DNA from: Planctomycetota bacterium
GTDB lineage: Bacteria > Planctomycetota > Phycisphaerae > UBA1845
NCBI GenBank assembly: GCA_024278775.1
Contig: JAJRSP010000099.1
Span: 1 to 35,149, forward strand
Reading direction: 5' to 3'
Length of the DNA stretch: 35,149 bases
Positions 32,766 to 35,149 of the stretch are shown one piece after another. Under the pieces are notes generated by a model that had not been told where the DNA came from, did no database searches, and saw only the letters and a program-made list of their open reading frames with translations. Every line of letters begins with the position of its first letter. The stretch's first letter is position 1. The position numbers and the translations under genes are program-made.

Positions 32766-33161
32766 ATGGTAGCGAGTCGAGACGAAGTTTTTTCCAAGAT
32801 TCGAGAAGTGCTGACGGATGCGCTGGGTGTGGACGACGATGAAGTCGTCGCAGAGGCGACGCTTCAGGATGATCTCGGAGCCGAGAGTATCGACTTTCTC
32901 GATATTGTCTTCCGTTTGGAGAAAGAGTTTTCCATTAAGATTCCCAAGGGGGAATTGTTTCCCGATGATCTTCTGAACAACCCCGAATATGTAGACGGCG
33001 ATAAGATTACGTCCGAGGGGCTTACGCGGCTGAAAGCGGCCATGCCTCATGCGGACTTCGGCATGTTCGAGCAGAATCCTCTCATCTCCGAAATGCCCAA
33101 GCTGTTCACTGTGAATACGATTGTCAACTACGTTGAGAACAAGTTGTCGGCCGCCGCCTAG
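32766..33161 (+). CDS. Acyl carrier protein, extended form
   Basis: The 131-residue protein starts at ATG 32766, after GGAGGCCTGGAG (an upstream in-frame ATG at 32748 is possible). Residues 5-58 are a clear ACP fold, with the phosphopantetheine site in DDLGAESIDFLDIVFRLEKEF at Ser41; the usual DSL is ESI here. Helix III and IV (LFTVNTIVNYVENKL, about 113-127) come about 45 residues later than in an 80-residue ACP. The insert (about 66-110) contains PEYVDGDKITSEGLTRLKAAMPH. It lies between two dehydratases and ahead of two ketosynthases, so it is likely the carrier for their shared acyl chain. Confidence 0.88.
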   Translation: MVASRDEVFSKIREVLTDALGVDDDEVVAEATLQDDLGAESIDFLDIVFRLEKEFSIKIPKGELFPDDLLNNPEYVDGDKITSEGLTRLKAAMPHADFGMFEQNPLISEMPKLFTVNTIVNYVENKLSAAA

Positions 33162-33200
33162 TGGTGGGCTTCGTCGGGGACGGAAAGTGATACGCGTGCC

Positions 33201-33719
33201 ATGCGTTGGATTTGGATCGACACGTTCGTTTCGTTTGAATCCGGCGTGAGCGCGTCGGCCGTGAAGAATGTGACGTTGGCTGAAGATCACATGCACGATC
33301 ATTTTCCGGGGTATCCGGTTATGCCGCCGAGTTTGATGATCGAGGGGATGGCGCAAACGGCCGGTATTCTGGTGGGGGAGTCACGGGGTTTCAAGGAAAA
33401 TGTCATTCTCGCCAAGGTGCGCCGTGCCGAGTTTGACGACTACGCCTTTCCCGGCGATCAGCTTCGCTACGATGCCGTGATCGACTCGCTGGATGATCGG
33501 GCCGGGGTGACCAGCGGCACCGTCTCCAAAGACAGCAAGCCGATCGGGCGCATCGATCTCATTTTTTCCCATGTGAATCAGGCAGACAAAACGCTCGATC
33601 TTCCCGACCATAATTTCGTATTCACCGATCAGTTTATGTGGCTGCTTTCGAGTTTTCGCGATGCGGCGTCCAACGATCAAGAGGCCGGATCCGATGACGA
33701 GGCCGGACATGGCGGATAA
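33201..33719 (+). CDS. Second FabZ/FabA-like beta-hydroxyacyl-ACP dehydratase
   Basis: The 172-residue hotdog-fold protein has HMHDHFPGYPVMPPSLMIEGMAQTAGIL. His34 and Glu48 are the catalytic pair, and MPPSL replaces the usual MPGVL. An acidic, disordered tail of about 35 residues follows the fold. It is not closely similar to the dehydratase at 32203, so the two may handle different intermediates or form a heteromeric enzyme. Its stop overlaps the start of the ketosynthase-like gene by 11 bp. Confidence 0.84.
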   Translation: MRWIWIDTFVSFESGVSASAVKNVTLAEDHMHDHFPGYPVMPPSLMIEGMAQTAGILVGESRGFKENVILAKVRRAEFDDYAFPGDQLRYDAVIDSLDDRAGVTSGTVSKDSKPIGRIDLIFSHVNQADKTLDLPDHNFVFTDQFMWLLSSFRDAASNDQEAGSDDEAGHGG

Positions 33720-35049
33720 GCGTCGCGTGGTGATTACTGGTTTGGGCGTGGCGTCGCCGCTGGGTCTTGGGATCGAGCCCACGTGGGAGGCGATGCTTGA
33801 GTGCCGTAGTGGCATTCGACGTATCGAAACCTTCGACCCAGCCGGTTTGCCGTGCCAACTCGGCGGTGAGCTGCCGCCGTGGAAGCCGGGGGACTGTATC
33901 CCCAAGTCCTACCGCAAGAGCGTGAAGGTGATGTCACGCGACATCCAGATTGCCGTCTGTTGTGCGTATCTGGCCGTGAAGGACGCCGGTTTGGTGACCA
34001 AATGTCTGGTCGATCGCGGAGAGGCCACTGGTGAGACGAACGTCTCCTCTGATCGCTTCGGGGCCAACATCGGGGCCGGGTTGATTTGTGCCGATCTGCA
34101 AGAACTCGCAGGGGCGCTCGCCACGGCTACCGCGGATGACGGATCGTTTGATTTGAAGTTGTGGGGTGGTGAGGGCATGACCAACATCACGCCGCTGTGG
34201 TTGCTGAAGTTTTTGCCGAATATGCTTGCGTGTCACGTGACGATCGTCCATGACGCGCAGGGTCCGTCCAACACGATTACTTGTGGTGAAGCATCCAGCC
34301 ATCTCGCCATCGGCGAGGCGTTTCGTACGATTGCCCGAGGTGATGCCGACGTGGCTATCTGCGGGGGGGCCGAAAGCAAGATGAATCCCATGGCGGCGGC
34401 CCGATTTCAGGTGATGGGGTATCTCAATAGCGACAGCAATGATCACCCCGATCGTGCGTGCCGACCGTTTGGTGCCCATCGCGGCGGTACCGTTCCGGCG
34501 GAGGGCGGCGGGCTGGTCATCATGGAATCGCTCGATCATGCGCAGCAGCGTGACGCGCGGATCTACGCGGAACTCGTGGGGTTTGGTGCTGGTAGTGATA
34601 TTCAAGGCTGGACGCAACCGGCTCCGTCGGGGCGTGGCATCATGTTGGCTATGGAAAAGGCGTTGAAAGACGCGGGGACGACGCCCGAGGCAATCGATCT
34701 GGTGGCACCTTTTGGTTCGGGTTTGGCCGCGCATGATGCGGCTGAGATGGCCGCTTGGGGTAGCGTGTTTGGCGATAAGCTCACCGAGACTCCGGCTGTC
34801 ATGACGCACGGGTCTCTCGGCGTTAACGGCGCGGGTTCCGGAGCGATTGATTTCGCTGTGGCGGTCAAGGCGATGGGTCAGCGCATGGTCCCGCCGTCTG
34901 CAAACGCAGACGATCTTGATTCGGCGTGCAAGTTTCAGTTTTCGGAGGCCGGTCCGGTCGACGCGCGGATAGATCAGGCGATCAGCGCCGCGCACACGCT
35001 CGGCGGTGGACAGGCGGCCGCGTTGGTGATTCGACGTTTGGAGGAGTAA
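33709..35049 (+). CDS. Ketosynthase-like (KAS II/FabF fold) protein lacking the canonical catalytic triad
   Basis: From ATG 33709 (GAGG at 33699-33702) the protein is 446 residues, full-length for the thiolase fold. [15 protein letters not shown] opens it, and [26 protein letters not shown] is typical. Anchoring on the GDADV block, the nucleophilic Cys position is Glu194 (ITCGEASSH; a Cys sits two residues earlier at 192). The first catalytic His (AHGTST in FabF) aligns with Phe335 in APFGSG, and the second (TGHLLGAAG) with Gly368 in [11 protein letters not shown]. It is therefore probably not a condensing enzyme but a chain-length-factor-like partner for the next ketosynthase. ATG 33694 is an alternative start. 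Confidence 0.83.
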   Translation: MADKRRVVITGLGVASPLGLGIEPTWEAMLECRSGIRRIETFDPAGLPCQLGGELPPWKPGDCIPKSYRKSVKVMSRDIQIAVCCAYLAVKDAGLVTKCLVDRGEATGETNVSSDRFGANIGAGLICADLQELAGALATATADDGSFDLKLWGGEGMTNITPLWLLKFLPNMLACHVTIVHDAQGPSNTITCGEASSHLAIGEAFRTIARGDADVAICGGAESKMNPMAAARFQVMGYLNSDSNDHPDRACRPFGAHRGGTVPAEGGGLVIMESLDHAQQRDARIYAELVGFGAGSDIQGWTQPAPSGRGIMLAMEKALKDAGTTPEAIDLVAPFGSGLAAHDAAEMAAWGSVFGDKLTETPAVMTHGSLGVNGAGSGAIDFAVAVKAMGQRMVPPSANADDLDSACKFQFSEAGPVDARIDQAISAAHTLGGGQAAALVIRRLEE

Positions 35050-35054
35050 CGCTC

Positions 35055-35149
35055 TTGTCGCGACGTGTCGTCATTACGGGAATGGGTTGCGTGACGCCGC
35101 TCGGTCACGATGTGGAGACGCTCTGGAAGCGGCTGCTTGCCGGTGAGAG
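35055..35149 (+). CDS. Beta-ketoacyl-ACP synthase, 5' fragment
   Basis: Only the first 31 codons are in the window. TTG 35055 follows GGAGGAG (35040-35046) with 8-nt spacing, and the peptide reads [22 protein letters not shown] after the initiator, the N-terminus of KAS II/FabF-family enzymes. It starts 6 nt after the preceding ketosynthase-like gene. The pair resembles a KS/chain-length-factor unit. Whether this copy keeps the catalytic Cys cannot be seen. Confidence 0.75.
   Translation, partial: MSRRVVITGMGCVTPLGHDVETLWKRLLAGE

Noticed and set aside
32460..33356. 298-codon minus-strand open frame
   Set aside because: It runs antisense across three well-supported plus-strand genes (dehydratase, ACP, dehydratase) and has no family signature.
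33934..34995. 353-codon minus-strand open frame opposite the ketosynthase-like gene
   Set aside because: Arg/His-rich antisense shadow of a conserved plus-strand gene with no recognisable motif; such frames are common in GC-rich coding DNA.

Overview
This window looks like chromosomal DNA of a moderately GC-rich, Gram-negative-type bacterium, most likely a planctomycete (possibly Phycisphaerae-like). Three things point there: exosortase genes beside an EpsI-type gene and an exopolysaccharide locus; a very large surface lipoprotein with Cys-rich 'DxDCDDGxxCNG' repeats and thrombospondin type-3-like calcium repeats; and a FabZ-like / long ACP / FabZ-like / paired ketosynthase cluster. The taxonomic call is inference from gene families. 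No tRNA, rRNA, CRISPR array, insertion sequence or phage gene was seen.

Left edge (1-2388, minus strand): an exosortase gene followed by a Wzz/GumC-type chain-length determinant gene that runs off the window. A gene-poor stretch of about 800 bp (2389-3186) separates them from a 20-kb, all-plus-strand block (3187-23705). That block holds an EpsI-like exosortase accessory protein; rfbF plus an SDR and three tandem zinc-finger/SAM methyltransferases (a probable CDP-sugar C-methylation or branching module); a Wzx-type flippase; a Wzy/O-antigen-ligase-type polymerase; four GT2 and one GT4 glycosyltransferases; a split Alg14/Alg13-like (PssD/PssE) transferase; a hexapeptide acetyltransferase; two further methyltransferases; a Gfo/Idh/MocA oxidoreductase; and a second SDR. 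Together these would make, decorate, flip and polymerise a heteropolysaccharide. The Wzz protein would set chain length, and the exosortase/EpsI pair would act on C-terminally tagged surface proteins. Many genes overlap by 1-8 bp and several use GTG or TTG starts, which suggests translational coupling. No priming glycosyltransferase or outer-membrane exporter is visible here.

Middle right (23715-29913, minus strand): a roughly 1354-residue multidomain lipoprotein, convergent with the polysaccharide operon. Beyond a 516-bp gap lies a three-gene minus-strand unit: an XrtH-like exosortase-family protein, a four-TM partner overlapping it by 14 bp, and a 76-residue protein resembling only the IF2 N-terminal domain. 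Neither exosortase has a recognisable target in the window.

Right edge (30193-35149, plus strand): a sigma70-like promoter and repeat-bearing leader before a ribosomal protein S1 homologue with a long low-complexity N-terminus. A specialised acyl-chain cluster follows: FabZ-like dehydratase, long ACP, second FabZ-like dehydratase, a KAS-II-like protein whose Cys-His-His catalytic positions all appear substituted, and the start of a second ketosynthase. The degenerate plus presumed active ketosynthase layout recalls KS/chain-length-factor pairs. The XrtH-like three-gene unit and the degenerate ketosynthase are the most promising unusual elements.
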